Shown here piece by piece: positions 56,218-64,000 of a DNA stretch of 64,000 nucleotides (position 1 is its first letter; every line of letters starts with the position of its first letter). The position numbers and the translations under genes were made by a program. Source of the stretch: JAWOLE01 sp963815655 (GTDB lineage: Bacteria; Acidobacteriota; Thermoanaerobaculia; UBA5066; Gp7-AA6); NCBI GenBank assembly GCA_963815655.1, contig CAWFHK010000001.1, forward strand, positions 1 to 64,000. Reading direction: 5' to 3'. The notes under the pieces are model-generated. The model was not told the origin of the DNA. It ran no database searches and worked only from the letters and a program-made list of their open reading frames with translations.

Positions 56218-56320
56218 GGAAAGCCGGGGTTCAAGAGGCGCGGGCCGAGGGTCCCCGTTTGAACTCGCAACGCAAGAAAGGAGCTTACCAGAGCGATTCC
56301 GAATGATGAACTCGCACCCC

Positions 56321-56347
56321 TTGACAGGCCGCCGGTTCGGATAATAT
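56321..56347 (+). promoter_or_regulatory. promoter of mdh, leaderless
   Basis: TTGACA (56321-56326) and TAATAT (56342-56347) are spaced 15 bp apart. The ATG of mdh is only 8 nt after the -10 box and no ribosome site fits between, so the transcript is probably leaderless. Confidence 0.6.
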
Positions 56348-56355
56348 CGGACCAA

Positions 56356-57279
56356 ATGAAACAGAAAGTCACGGTCGTTGGCGCGGGAAACGTCGGCGCC
56401 ACGGTCGCCCAGCGGATCGTCGAAAAAGAGATCGCCGATGTCGTCCTGATCGACATCATCCCGGGACTTCCGCAGGGCAAGTCCCTCGACATGCTGGAGT
56501 CCGCCCCCGTGGAGGGGTTCGACGCCAGGATGATCGGGTCCAACTCCTACGAGGAGGCGGCGGGCTCCGACCTCGTCGTCATCACGGCCGGGGTGCCGCG
56601 CAAGCCCGGGATGAGCCGCGACGATCTCGTGGCGACCAACGAGGGGATCGTCGGGGACGTCGTCCGCAAGCTTCTTCCGGGGTGCCCGAACGCGATCCTG
56701 ATCGTGATCTCCAATCCCCTGGACGCGATGTGCGAAGTCGCGCGCCGCGTCTCGGGATTCCCGAGGGAACGGGTCTTCGGAATGGCCGGCATCCTCGACT
56801 CCGCGCGGATGCGCTGGTTCCTGGCGGAGGCCCTGGGGGTCTCGGTCGAGAGCACGCAGGCCTTCGTGCTCGGGGGGCACGGGGACACGATGGTTCCCCT
56901 GACGCGCTATTCGACCGTCGGCGGGGTGCCGGTGACGGAGCTGCTGCCGAAGGAAAAGCTCGACGCGATCGTCAAGCGCACTCGCGACGGCGGCATCGAG
57001 ATCGTGAATTTCCTGAAAACGTCCGCCTGGTACGCTCCGGCATCGGCCGCGGTCGAGATGGTGGACGCGGTCATCCGGGACAAGAAGAAGATCCTCCCCT
57101 GCGCCGCGTACCTGCAGGGGGAATACGGCATGAAGGACATCTACCTCGGCGTGCCGGTCAAGGTCGGCGCGGGCGGCGTCGAACAGATCATCGAGGTGGG
57201 ACTGACCGCGGAGGAGAAAGCGGCGCTCGAGAAGTCCGCCGGCGCCGTCCGTGAGCTCTTCAAGATCCTGAAGGTTTGA
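56356..57279 (+). CDS. mdh: malate dehydrogenase
   Basis: The 307-residue protein is of the LDH-like MDH type. It has VVGAGNVGATVA at 6-17, the substrate loop AGVPRKPGMSRDD, ISNPLDAM and the catalytic His in LGGHGDTMVP. It oxidises malate to oxaloacetate with NAD. It heads the TCA gene block and is followed 13 bp later by sdhC. Confidence 0.93.
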   Translation: MKQKVTVVGAGNVGATVAQRIVEKEIADVVLIDIIPGLPQGKSLDMLESAPVEGFDARMIGSNSYEEAAGSDLVVITAGVPRKPGMSRDDLVATNEGIVGDVVRKLLPGCPNAILIVISNPLDAMCEVARRVSGFPRERVFGMAGILDSARMRWFLAEALGVSVESTQAFVLGGHGDTMVPLTRYSTVGGVPVTELLPKEKLDAIVKRTRDGGIEIVNFLKTSAWYAPASAAVEMVDAVIRDKKKILPCAAYLQGEYGMKDIYLGVPVKVGAGGVEQIIEVGLTAEEKAALEKSAGAVRELFKILKV

Positions 57280-57292
57280 CGGTCCCCATCCC

Positions 57293-57910
57293 GTGACGGT
57301 CGAACGGCATTTCTGGCTGAGGCGGCTCCACTCCCTTTCCGGCATCGTCCCGATCGGGGGATTCCTGGCGTTCCACCTCTACGAGAACTACACGGCGACG
57401 AAGGGGGCAGACGCCTACAACAGGATGACCCGCGGGCTCCAGGAACTTCCCTTCGCCGTGGTCATGGAGTTCGCGATCATCATCGTTCCGCTCCTCTTTC
57501 ACGGGGTCTATGGACTGTTCATCACGTCGACCGCCCGGCCCAACACCCTTTCCAACCGCTACGTGCGCAACTGGATGTACCTCTTCCAGCGCGTGACCGG
57601 AGTCATCGTCTTCGCCTTCATCCTGTTCCATCTCTGGACGACCCGGTTCGTGCAGCTCCAGGACCACGAGAGCCTCGACCTCTTCCGGCAGGTCCAGGCG
57701 GCGGTCGCGAACCCGTGGATCTACGCGTTCTACATCGCGGGGATCCTGTCGGCCACCTACCACCTCGCCAACGGGATCTGGTCCTTCGCGATCGTCTGGG
57801 GGCTCACCGTGGGACCCGCGGCCCAGAGGTGGATGGGGTACGTCTCCGTCGTGGTCTTTCTCGTCCTCTCCTATGTCGGCGTCTGGGGAATCCAGGCGTT
57901 CCGGCTGTAG
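57293..57910 (+). CDS. sdhC: succinate dehydrogenase cytochrome b558 subunit
   Basis: The 205-residue protein has five hydrophobic helices, with heme-ligand histidines likely in RRLHSLSG, FLAFHLYEN, LLFHGVYG, FILFHLW and ATYHLANG. It is the single-subunit, di-heme type of Bacillus-like (menaquinone) complexes, so no sdhD is expected. It starts at GTG 57293 and is followed by sdhA after 3 bp. Confidence 0.92.
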   Translation: MTVERHFWLRRLHSLSGIVPIGGFLAFHLYENYTATKGADAYNRMTRGLQELPFAVVMEFAIIIVPLLFHGVYGLFITSTARPNTLSNRYVRNWMYLFQRVTGVIVFAFILFHLWTTRFVQLQDHESLDLFRQVQAAVANPWIYAFYIAGILSATYHLANGIWSFAIVWGLTVGPAAQRWMGYVSVVVFLVLSYVGVWGIQAFRL

Positions 57911-57913
57911 CGC

Positions 57914-59755
57914 ATGGCCGACCAAGAACGCATCGTCATCGTCGGGGGCGGGCTCGCGGGCCTGATGGCGGCCACGCGCGTGGCCGAGATGGGCGTCGGC
58001 GTGGACCTCTTCTCGATCGTGCCGGTCAAGCGGAGCCACTCCGTGTGCGCCCAGGGCGGGATCAACGGCGCCGTCAACACGAAGGGGGAAGGCGATTCGC
58101 CCGACGTCCACTTCGACGACACGATCTACGGCGGCGATTTCCTGGCCGACCAGCCGCCGGTGCGCGCGATGTGCCACGCCGCGCCCGGGATCATCAACCT
58201 GCTCGACCGGATGGGCGTGATGTTCAACCGGACGCCGGAGGGGTTCCTCGACTTCCGGAGGTTCGGCGGGACCAAGTACCACCGCACGGCCTTCGCCGGA
58301 GCGACGACCGGCCAGCAGCTCCTCTACGCGCTCGACGAGCAGGTCCGGCGGCATGAAGTCGCCGGCCTCGTCAGGAAGTACGAGTACTGGGAGTTTCTGG
58401 GGCTCGTTCGCGACGCCGACGGCAACTGCCGCGGCATCGTGGGCCTGGACTGGTACTCGATGAAGATCGAGGCCTTCCCGGCGTCGGCCGTGATGCTCGC
58501 CACCGGCGGCCCCGGCATCGTCTTCGGCCGCTCGACCAACTCGGTGATCAACACCGGAACGGCCGCCTCCATCGCCTACCAGGAGGGCGCGTGGTACGCC
58601 AACGGGGAGTTCATCCAGGTGCACCCGACGGCCATCCCGGGCTCGGACAAGCTGCGCCTGATGTCGGAATCGGCCCGCGGCGAGGGGGGGCGCATGTGGG
58701 TGCCCCGCACGCCGGGGGACAAGCGCGCGCCGCGCGCGATCCCCGAGAAGGAGCGCTGGTACTTCCTCGAGGAGAAGTACCCGTCGCTCGGGAACCTGGT
58801 GCCGCGCGACATCGCCACCCGCGAGATCTTCCAGGTCTGCATGACGGGATACGGCGTGGACGGGAAGCGCCAGGTGTATCTCGACCTGACGCACATCCCG
58901 AAGAAGGAGCTCGACGTCAAGCTCGGCGGCATCCTGGAGATCTACGAGAAGTTCGTCGGCGACGATCCGCGCGAGGTCCCGATGAAGGTCTTCCCCGGCA
59001 TGCACTACTCGATGGGAGGCCTCTGGGTGGACTTCGCCACCGACGAGAAGACGGGGATGATCGACGAGACCTCCTCGCGCAACCAGGCCACGAACGTGCC
59101 CGGCCTCTACGCGGGAGGCGAAGTGGACTTTTCCATCCACGGCGCCAACCGGCTGGGCGCCAACTCCCTCGTCTCCTGCCTCTACGCGGGCAAGATCGGC
59201 GGCCCCGCGATGGTGCGCTACTCGCGCGAGAAGTCGGCCAAGCTGCCGGCGGCGGACCAGGCCTTCGCGTCCGCGAAGGCGCGATGGGAGGAGGAGTTCC
59301 GGAAGATCTCGTCGATGGCGGGCCGGGAGAACCCGCACGTCCTCGCCGAGGAGATGGGCGACACGATGACCGACAACGTCACGGTCATCCGCGAGAACGG
59401 CAAGCTCGCGGAAACCGAGGCCAAGCTCATGGAGCTCTCAGACCGGTGGAACCGGATCGGCCTGACCGACCGGAGCGCCTACGCCAACCGGGAGCTCTCC
59501 TTCGTCAACCAGCTTCGCAACATGATCGCCATCGCGCGCGTCATGACGCGCGGCGCGCTCCTGCGGGACGAGTCGCGCGGCGCGCACTACAAGGTCAAGG
59601 ACATTTCCCGGGGGATCGCCGAGGGCAACGCCCTGCCCCGCGACGACGCCAACTTCCTGAAGACGACGATCGCCGAGCACACGGCCGACGGCCCGAAGAT
59701 CAGCTACCGGCCCGTCGACATCTCTCTCATCAAGCCGCGAGCCAGGAAATACTGA
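57914..59755 (+). CDS. sdhA: succinate dehydrogenase flavoprotein subunit
   Basis: The 613-residue protein has the FAD dinucleotide motif VIVGGGLAGLMAA, the flavin-linking His in KRSHSVCAQGGINGA, the active-site HPTAIPGS segment and the R of LGANSLVSCLYAG region. It oxidises succinate and passes electrons to SdhB. The C-A-B order matches B-type enzymes. Confidence 0.96.
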   Translation: MADQERIVIVGGGLAGLMAATRVAEMGVGVDLFSIVPVKRSHSVCAQGGINGAVNTKGEGDSPDVHFDDTIYGGDFLADQPPVRAMCHAAPGIINLLDRMGVMFNRTPEGFLDFRRFGGTKYHRTAFAGATTGQQLLYALDEQVRRHEVAGLVRKYEYWEFLGLVRDADGNCRGIVGLDWYSMKIEAFPASAVMLATGGPGIVFGRSTNSVINTGTAASIAYQEGAWYANGEFIQVHPTAIPGSDKLRLMSESARGEGGRMWVPRTPGDKRAPRAIPEKERWYFLEEKYPSLGNLVPRDIATREIFQVCMTGYGVDGKRQVYLDLTHIPKKELDVKLGGILEIYEKFVGDDPREVPMKVFPGMHYSMGGLWVDFATDEKTGMIDETSSRNQATNVPGLYAGGEVDFSIHGANRLGANSLVSCLYAGKIGGPAMVRYSREKSAKLPAADQAFASAKARWEEEFRKISSMAGRENPHVLAEEMGDTMTDNVTVIRENGKLAETEAKLMELSDRWNRIGLTDRSAYANRELSFVNQLRNMIAIARVMTRGALLRDESRGAHYKVKDISRGIAEGNALPRDDANFLKTTIAEHTADGPKISYRPVDISLIKPRARKY

Positions 59756-59760
59756 AGAGA

Positions 59761-59858
59761 TTGTGAATTGCGAGTTGTGAATTGCGAGTTGTCAGTTGTG
59801 AAGAACGTCGGAAAACGGTGGTTGCCTATTCACAATTCGCAATTCTCAATTCACAATT
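59761..59858. repeat. heptad hairpin element, TTGTGAA family, inside the sdh operon
   Basis: Six units (TTGTGAA, TTGCGAG, TTGTGAA, TTGCGAG, TTGTCAG, TTGTGAA; 59761-59802) face four inverted units (TTCACAA, TTCGCAA, TTCTCAA, TTCACAA; 59829-59856). It lies between sdhA and sdhB, whose products must be made together, so it is probably not a full terminator here. Confidence 0.85.
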
Positions 59859-59867
59859 GGGCTGACC

Positions 59868-60614
59868 ATGCCTGACAAGATCGAGATCCACGTCAAGCGG
59901 CAGGACACGCCGACGTCGAACCCCTACTGGGAGGAGTACGTCGTCCCGTACCAGCCGCGGCAGAACGTGATCTCGGTGCTCATGGAGATCGAGAAGGCCC
60001 CGAGGACGAAGCAGGGGAAGGAGACCTCGCCCATCGTCTACGACCGCGCGTGCCTGGAGGAGGTCTGCGGCTCCTGCGCGATGCGGATCAACGGCGTCTC
60101 GCGCATGGCCTGCACGGCCCTGATCGACGCCCTCGAGCAGCCGATCCGGCTCGAGCCGATGGGCAAGTTCCCGGTCCTGCGTGACCTCGCCGTGGACCGC
60201 CAGCAGATGTTCGAGGCGTTGAAGCGGGTCAAGGCCTGGATCCCGATCGACGGGACGTACGACCTGGGCCCCGGCCCCCGGATGCCGGAGGCCGAGCGCG
60301 AAATCGCCTACCACTTCTCCCAGTGCATCACCTGCGGAAACTGCCTGGACGTCTGCCCGCAGGTCAACGACCGCTCCAACTTCATCGGGGCGTCGGCCAT
60401 CGCGCAGGCCCGCCTCTTCAATTCGCACCCCACCGGCGCGATGAACGCGGCCGAGCGCATCGAGGCGCTCATGGGGGATGGGGGGGTGGACGACTGCGGC
60501 AACGCGCAGAACTGCGTGCGCGCCTGCCCCAAGTCGATCCCGCTCACGACCGCCATCGCCGAGATGTACCGGGCGTGCGCCCTCCACGGCCTGAAAAAAC
60601 TGTTCGGGACTTAG
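59868..60614 (+). CDS. sdhB: succinate dehydrogenase iron-sulfur subunit
   Basis: The 248-residue protein has the [2Fe-2S] cysteines in CLEEVCGSCAM (plus CTAL), and the CITCGNCLDVCPQ and CVRACPKSIP motifs for the [4Fe-4S] and [3Fe-4S] clusters. It links SdhA to the membrane subunit SdhC. The ATG at 59868 is 10 bp after the repeat. Confidence 0.95.
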   Translation: MPDKIEIHVKRQDTPTSNPYWEEYVVPYQPRQNVISVLMEIEKAPRTKQGKETSPIVYDRACLEEVCGSCAMRINGVSRMACTALIDALEQPIRLEPMGKFPVLRDLAVDRQQMFEALKRVKAWIPIDGTYDLGPGPRMPEAEREIAYHFSQCITCGNCLDVCPQVNDRSNFIGASAIAQARLFNSHPTGAMNAAERIEALMGDGGVDDCGNAQNCVRACPKSIPLTTAIAEMYRACALHGLKKLFGT

Positions 60615-60754
60615 GTGTCAGGGAACAGGTGTCAGTCAGAGAGGTTCCAGGCGCAAGGTGTCAGGTGTCAGGGACCGGGGCTTTTCTCAAACCTGACACC
60701 TGGCACCTGAAACCTGACACCTGCATTTCCCCTGAAACCTTTCCCCTGACACCT
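60613..60754. repeat. heptad hairpin element, GGTGTCA family
   Basis: Copies of GGTGTCA with short interruptions (60614-60672) face ACCTGACACCTGGCACC-type inverted units (60691-60754), with some CTGAAAC units mixed in. It starts at the last base pair of the sdhB stop and ends against a TATAAT box before sucC. It is the most degenerate and longest of the class. Confidence 0.75.
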
Positions 60755-60759
60755 ATAAT
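60754..60759 (+). promoter_or_regulatory. -10 box before sucC
   Basis: A perfect TATAAT lies 12 nt before the sucC ATG. No good -35 box is visible 16-18 bp upstream, where repeat sequence is found. The leader would be about 6 nt. Confidence 0.4.
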
Positions 60760-60771
60760 CGCGCGTCACTC

Positions 60772-61938
60772 ATGAAAGTCCACGAATACCAGGCCAAGTC
60801 CATCCTCGCGCGCTACGAGGTGGCGGTGCCCCGCGGCGAGGTGACCGACAGTCCCGCCGAGGCGAGAGAGATCGCCCACCGGCTGGGGGGGCGGTGCGTC
60901 GTCAAGGCGCAGATCCACGCGGGGGGGCGCGGCAAGGGGGGAGGCGTCAAGCTCGCGAAGGACTCGGAAGAGGCGTACGCGCTGGCGAAGTCAATTCTCG
61001 GCATGACGCTCGTGACGCCGCAGACGGGCCCGGCCGGCCGCCTCGTCCGCAAGGTCCTGATCGAGGAGGCCCTCGACATCGACCGGGAGCTGTACCTGGG
61101 CATCACGCTCGACCGCGGCCGGGGACTGCCCGCGATGATGGTCTCGAAGTCCGGCGGCATGGAGATCGAGGAGGTCGCGGCCAGGGACCCGAAGGCCATC
61201 GTCCGCGAGGTGCTCGATCCCGGCCTGGGGATGTTCCCCTTCCAGGCGCGCAAGCTCGCCTTTGCGCTCGGGCTCTCGGGGGAGTCCTTCCGGAAGGGCG
61301 TCGGCTTCATGCAGTCGCTCTTCCGCGCCTATGTCGAGAGCGACGCGTCGCTGGCGGAGATCAACCCTCTCCTCGTGACGAAACAGGGGGACGTCCTGGC
61401 TCTGGACGCCAAGATGAACTTCGACGACAACGCGCTCTTCCGCCACCCGGACATCAAGGAGATGCGGGACCTCGCGGAGGAGGATCCCCTCGAGGTGGAG
61501 GCCTCGAAGTTCGGGTTGAACTACATCAAGCTGGACGGCAACGTCGGCTGCATGGTCAACGGCGCCGGGCTCGCGATGGCGACGATGGACCTGGTCAAGC
61601 TCGCCGGCGGCGAACCGGCGAACTTCCTGGACGTGGGCGGGGGCGCCAACGAGGAGCAGGTCAAGAACGCTTTCCGGATCATCCTCTCGGACCGGAACGT
61701 GAAGGCGATCCTCATCAACATCTTCGGCGGCATCATGCGCTGCGACATCATCGCGAAGGGGGTCGTCGCGGCCGTCACCGAGATGGGCGGGGGGGGCCGC
61801 TCCACCCCGGTCGTCGTCCGGCTCGAAGGAACCAACGTGGACGAAGGCAAGAGGATCCTGCGCGAGTCGAAACTGAAGATCACTCCGGCCGACGGCCTCG
61901 CCGACGGGGCCCGGAAGGCGGTCGAGGCCACGCGATGA
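60772..61938 (+). CDS. sucC: succinyl-CoA synthetase beta subunit
   Basis: The 388-residue protein has the ATP-grasp fold: HEYQAKSILARYEVAVPRG at 3-21, KAQIHAGGRGKGGGVK near 43-58, the NPLLVT strand, DAKMNFDDNAL and GGGANEEQV...NIFGGIMRCD. With SucD it makes ATP or GTP from succinyl-CoA. It is the next step after sdh in the gene order. Confidence 0.96.
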   Translation: MKVHEYQAKSILARYEVAVPRGEVTDSPAEAREIAHRLGGRCVVKAQIHAGGRGKGGGVKLAKDSEEAYALAKSILGMTLVTPQTGPAGRLVRKVLIEEALDIDRELYLGITLDRGRGLPAMMVSKSGGMEIEEVAARDPKAIVREVLDPGLGMFPFQARKLAFALGLSGESFRKGVGFMQSLFRAYVESDASLAEINPLLVTKQGDVLALDAKMNFDDNALFRHPDIKEMRDLAEEDPLEVEASKFGLNYIKLDGNVGCMVNGAGLAMATMDLVKLAGGEPANFLDVGGGANEEQVKNAFRIILSDRNVKAILINIFGGIMRCDIIAKGVVAAVTEMGGGGRSTPVVVRLEGTNVDEGKRILRESKLKITPADGLADGARKAVEATR

Positions 61939-61949
61939 GCGCTTCGCGC

Positions 61950-62024
61950 GGGACTCGGAACTCGGGACTCGGGACTCGATCCCCGGTCCGCCTCCCGCCT
62001 CCCGCCTCCCGCCTCCCGGCTCCG
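61950..62024. repeat. heptad repeats between sucC and sucD
   Basis: Four units (GGGACTC, GGAACTC, GGGACTC, GGGACTC; 61950-61977) are followed by four GCCTCCC units (61990-62017). The second block is only partly complementary to the first (GGGAGGC against GGGACTC), so a hairpin would be imperfect. It fills most of the 97-bp gap between the two subunit genes. Confidence 0.7.
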
Positions 62025-62035
62025 GCGGTGGCCCC

Positions 62036-62923
62036 ATGAGCATCTGGGTCGGCAGGCAAACGCGCCTCCTCGTCCAGGGGTTGACGGGCCGCGAGGGGAC
62101 GTTCCACACGCTGGCGAGCCGCGACTACGGCACCCAGGTCGTCGCGGGAGTCACCCCGGGCAAGGGGGGGACGACGCACGAAGGGATCCCCGTTTTCAAC
62201 ACCGTGGCCGAGGCGGTCTCCTCGACCGGAGCCAACGCCTCGGTGATCTTCGTTCCGCCTCCCTTCGCGGCCGACGCCATCGTGGAGGCGGCGGACGCGC
62301 GCGTCGGGATCATTGCCTGCATCACCGAGGGGGTCCCCACCAACGACATGGTCCGCGTCAAGGCGTTCCTGGCGGAGGTCAACGCGGCGGGGGAGGCGGT
62401 CCGATTGATCGGCCCCAACTGCCCCGGGATCATCACGCCCGGGGAGTGCAAGATCGGGATCATGCCCGGACGCATCCATAGCCCGGGGAGGATCGGCGTC
62501 ATCTCCCGCTCAGGGACCCTGACCTACGAGGCGGTGGACCAGCTGACGCGGCTCGGGATGGGACAATCGACGGTCATCGGGATCGGCGGAGACCCGGTCA
62601 ACGGCACGAGCTTCATCGATTGCCTCCGGGCATTCCGGGACGACCCCGAGACCGAGGCCGTGGTCCTGATCGGCGAGATCGGCGGCATGGCGGAGGAGGA
62701 GGCGGCCTGCTACGTCGCCGGGAACTTCGCGAAACCGGTCGTCGCGTTCATCGCCGGGCAGACCGCGCCGCCCGGTCGCCGCATGGGGCATGCTGGCGCC
62801 ATCATCGCGGGAGGCAAGGGAACGGCCGCCGACAAGGTCAAGGCGCTGGAAGCCGCGCGGATCGCCGTGGTTCGCTCTCCCGCCGATATCGGAGCGAAGA
62901 TGAAGGAGGTCCTCGGACGATAG
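62036..62923 (+). CDS. sucD: succinyl-CoA synthetase alpha subunit
   Basis: The 295-residue protein has the CoA-binding LLVQGLTGREGTFHT, GVTPGKGGTTHEGIPVF, PPPFAADAI and the active-site His in MGHAGAIIAGGKGTA. It partners SucC. No clear ribosome site is seen because repeat sequence lies just upstream. Confidence 0.96.
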   Translation: MSIWVGRQTRLLVQGLTGREGTFHTLASRDYGTQVVAGVTPGKGGTTHEGIPVFNTVAEAVSSTGANASVIFVPPPFAADAIVEAADARVGIIACITEGVPTNDMVRVKAFLAEVNAAGEAVRLIGPNCPGIITPGECKIGIMPGRIHSPGRIGVISRSGTLTYEAVDQLTRLGMGQSTVIGIGGDPVNGTSFIDCLRAFRDDPETEAVVLIGEIGGMAEEEAACYVAGNFAKPVVAFIAGQTAPPGRRMGHAGAIIAGGKGTAADKVKALEAARIAVVRSPADIGAKMKEVLGR

Positions 62924-62924
62924 G

Positions 62925-63350
62925 ATGGAAAGAACGTTGGAACGGACTCTCACCATCATCAAACCGGACGCCATCTCCGCCGGCAAGGCGGGAGCGATCC
63001 TGGCGCACCTCGAGAAAGAGGGGTTCCGCCTGGCGGGAATCAGGAAGGTCCGGCTCTCGCCGGAGCAGGCCCGCGCCTTCTATTCGGTTCACCGGGAGCG
63101 TCCTTTTTACGAGGGGCTCGTGCGCTTCATGACGGAAGGCCCGGTGGTCGTGGCGGCGCTCGCTCGTGAGAATGCCGTCGCGCACCTGCGCCGGACGATG
63201 GGCGCGACCGACTCGAAGAAGGCCGAGGCCGGCACGATCCGCAACCTCCACGGGACCGACATCGAGCGCAACGCGATCCACGGCAGCGACTCGGCGGAGA
63301 ATGCCGCGAAGGAGGTCGCGTTCTTCTTCAGCGAGGCCGAGCTGATCTGA
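62925..63350 (+). CDS. ndk: nucleoside-diphosphate kinase
   Basis: The 141-residue protein has LTIIKPDAI, FYSVHRERPFY, and the catalytic His motif ERNAIHGSDS. It balances NTP pools using the phosphohistidine. It follows sucD by 1 bp, a common link since both handle nucleoside triphosphates. Confidence 0.96.
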   Translation: MERTLERTLTIIKPDAISAGKAGAILAHLEKEGFRLAGIRKVRLSPEQARAFYSVHRERPFYEGLVRFMTEGPVVVAALARENAVAHLRRTMGATDSKKAEAGTIRNLHGTDIERNAIHGSDSAENAAKEVAFFFSEAELI

Positions 63351-63356
63351 AGGAAG

Positions 63357-63439
63357 TTGTGAATTGTGAATTGTGAATTGTGAGTTACGGGGCCTTATTC
63401 ACAACACACAACACACAACACACAACTCACGACTCACAA
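63357..63439. repeat. heptad hairpin element, TTGTGAA family
   Basis: Four units (three TTGTGAA and TTGTGAG, 63357-63384) face TTCACAA, three CACACAA, CTCACGA and CTCACAA (63398-63439). The right arm contains the stop codon of the convergent methyltransferase gene (TGA at 63434-63436, minus strand), so the element has been recruited as coding end. Confidence 0.85.
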
Positions 63440-64000
63440 CTCCCTCTTCTCCTTCCGGCGCAGGGAGACGAGGATGCGGTTGGCCACTCCTCGCAGGATC
63501 TTGACGTCGCGCTCGGAGAGGGGCCGGCCGGCGACGATGCGGCGCCAGTCCCGGAGCGTCCGGTCCCGATGCCCGGTGTCGTAGAAGCCGATCGCGTCGA
63601 GAGCGCGGTTCCAGTGGCCGATCGCCCCCTCGACGTCATCCGCCTTCGCCAGCGGTTCCCGGTCTTGCTCGCCGGCGCCGTCGCCGGCGAGCCGGGCCGC
63701 CGCGAGCGCGACCGCGACGGCGTGCGAGACGTTCAGGGTCGGGAACCCGGGCTCGGTCGGCAGGCGAAGGAACACCGAGGCGTGGGACATCTCCTCCTCG
63801 GTGAGCCCGCTCTTTTCCGGACCGAAGACGAGGGCCACGCGGGCCTGGCCGAGGCCTTGCAGGAAACCGGGCAATTCGGGGAGCGCGAGCGCTCGATGCC
63901 GGCCGCGGCCTCGGAGCGAGGAGGTGGCCACGACGGCTTCGAAATCCGCGACCGCCTCCGGAAGCGAGGGGTAACGACGCATGGCCTCCAGCAGGTCGCC
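63434..64000 (-). CDS. RNA methyltransferase, TrmJ/SpoU type, partial
   Basis: The 5' end lies outside the window; 188 codons of the frame are visible. The SPOUT knot motifs are present: FGPEKSGLTEEE and PTEPGFPTLNVSHAVAVAL. A C-terminal helical extension follows (about the last 80 residues). TrmJ methylates position 32 of tRNAs; the family also has rRNA enzymes, so the target is not certain. It is convergent with ndk. Confidence 0.88.
   Translation of the reverse strand, partial: GDLLEAMRRYPSLPEAVADFEAVVATSSLRGRGRHRALALPELPGFLQGLGQARVALVFGPEKSGLTEEEMSHASVFLRLPTEPGFPTLNVSHAVAVALAAARLAGDGAGEQDREPLAKADDVEGAIGHWNRALDAIGFYDTGHRDRTLRDWRRIVAGRPLSERDVKILRGVANRILVSLRRKEKREL

Noticed and set aside
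63357..63439. A CRISPR array, because of short repeated units
   Set aside because: Units are 7 bp, contiguous, without spacers, and inverted around a loop; no cas gene is present.

Overview
The window is GC-rich bacterial chromosome, densely coded on both strands. It contains one complete rRNA operon whose 16S, as far as memory allows, reads like Acidobacteriota (possibly the Thermoanaerobaculia side). Paired DUF1800/DUF1501 genes, the B-type sdhCAB order and several apparently leaderless genes are compatible with that, but the placement is unverified.

Layout. (1) 1-213 is the 3' end of purN, followed by a 25-bp direct-repeat element. (2) 417-16183 is a cell-surface carbohydrate locus. It has a CDP-3,6-dideoxyhexose module on the minus strand (rfbF, rfbG, rfbH), then a plus-strand run of GtrA, an NAD-dependent epimerase/reductase, a thiamine-diphosphate enzyme, an SDR, a CMP-sugar synthetase, a B12-type radical SAM protein, a DEDDh exonuclease, a GT2 glycosyltransferase and a SPASM radical SAM protein. 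A nonulosonate part follows: KdsC-like phosphatase, NeuB, a second degenerate NeuB, an SDR and a GmhA-like isomerase. (3) 16184-22653 is the rrn operon: tandem promoters, 16S, tRNA-Ile, tRNA-Ala, 23S, 5S and a terminator. The 23S gene is interrupted by two related, ORF-less group I introns at the equivalents of E. coli 1917 and 1931, separated by a 14-nt exon. Both sites are supported by perfect P1 and P10 pairings visible in the sequence. (4) 22785-33008 is mixed: a kinase-TPR remnant, a membrane glycosyltransferase, a radical SAM protein, a hydrolase, a frameshifted IPTL-CTERM pseudogene, an atypical sigma-54 activator, mutY, a BoxB/PaaA-like di-iron protein, a UPF0158 protein and a CBM9-like protein. 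(5) 33019-41268 holds a beta-barrel protein, a hybrid PAS histidine kinase overlapping fabH, a large secreted beta-propeller protein and an AmrS-type radical SAM enzyme. (6) 41364-47035 is two tandem DUF1800-DUF1501 pairs; a 280-bp MITE-like element sits inside the second pair. (7) 47142-56217 carries an aldo/keto reductase, rho, a DUF4388 protein, a DEAD-box helicase, a histone-H1-like protein with an internal 96-bp duplication, a thioesterase and small proteins. (8) 56356-63350 is a TCA-cycle block, mdh-sdhCAB-sucCD-ndk, followed by a partial TrmJ-like methyltransferase.

A second theme is a set of intergenic elements built from 7- or 8-bp tandem units, most of them followed by the inverted complement of the same unit so that the whole could fold as a hairpin. 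At least five unrelated unit sequences occur (for example GTTTCAG, TTGTGAA, GGTGTCA, ATCGGGTG), usually abutting stop codons and once inside the rRNA spacer. The twin introns and these heptad hairpins are the most unusual features of the window.
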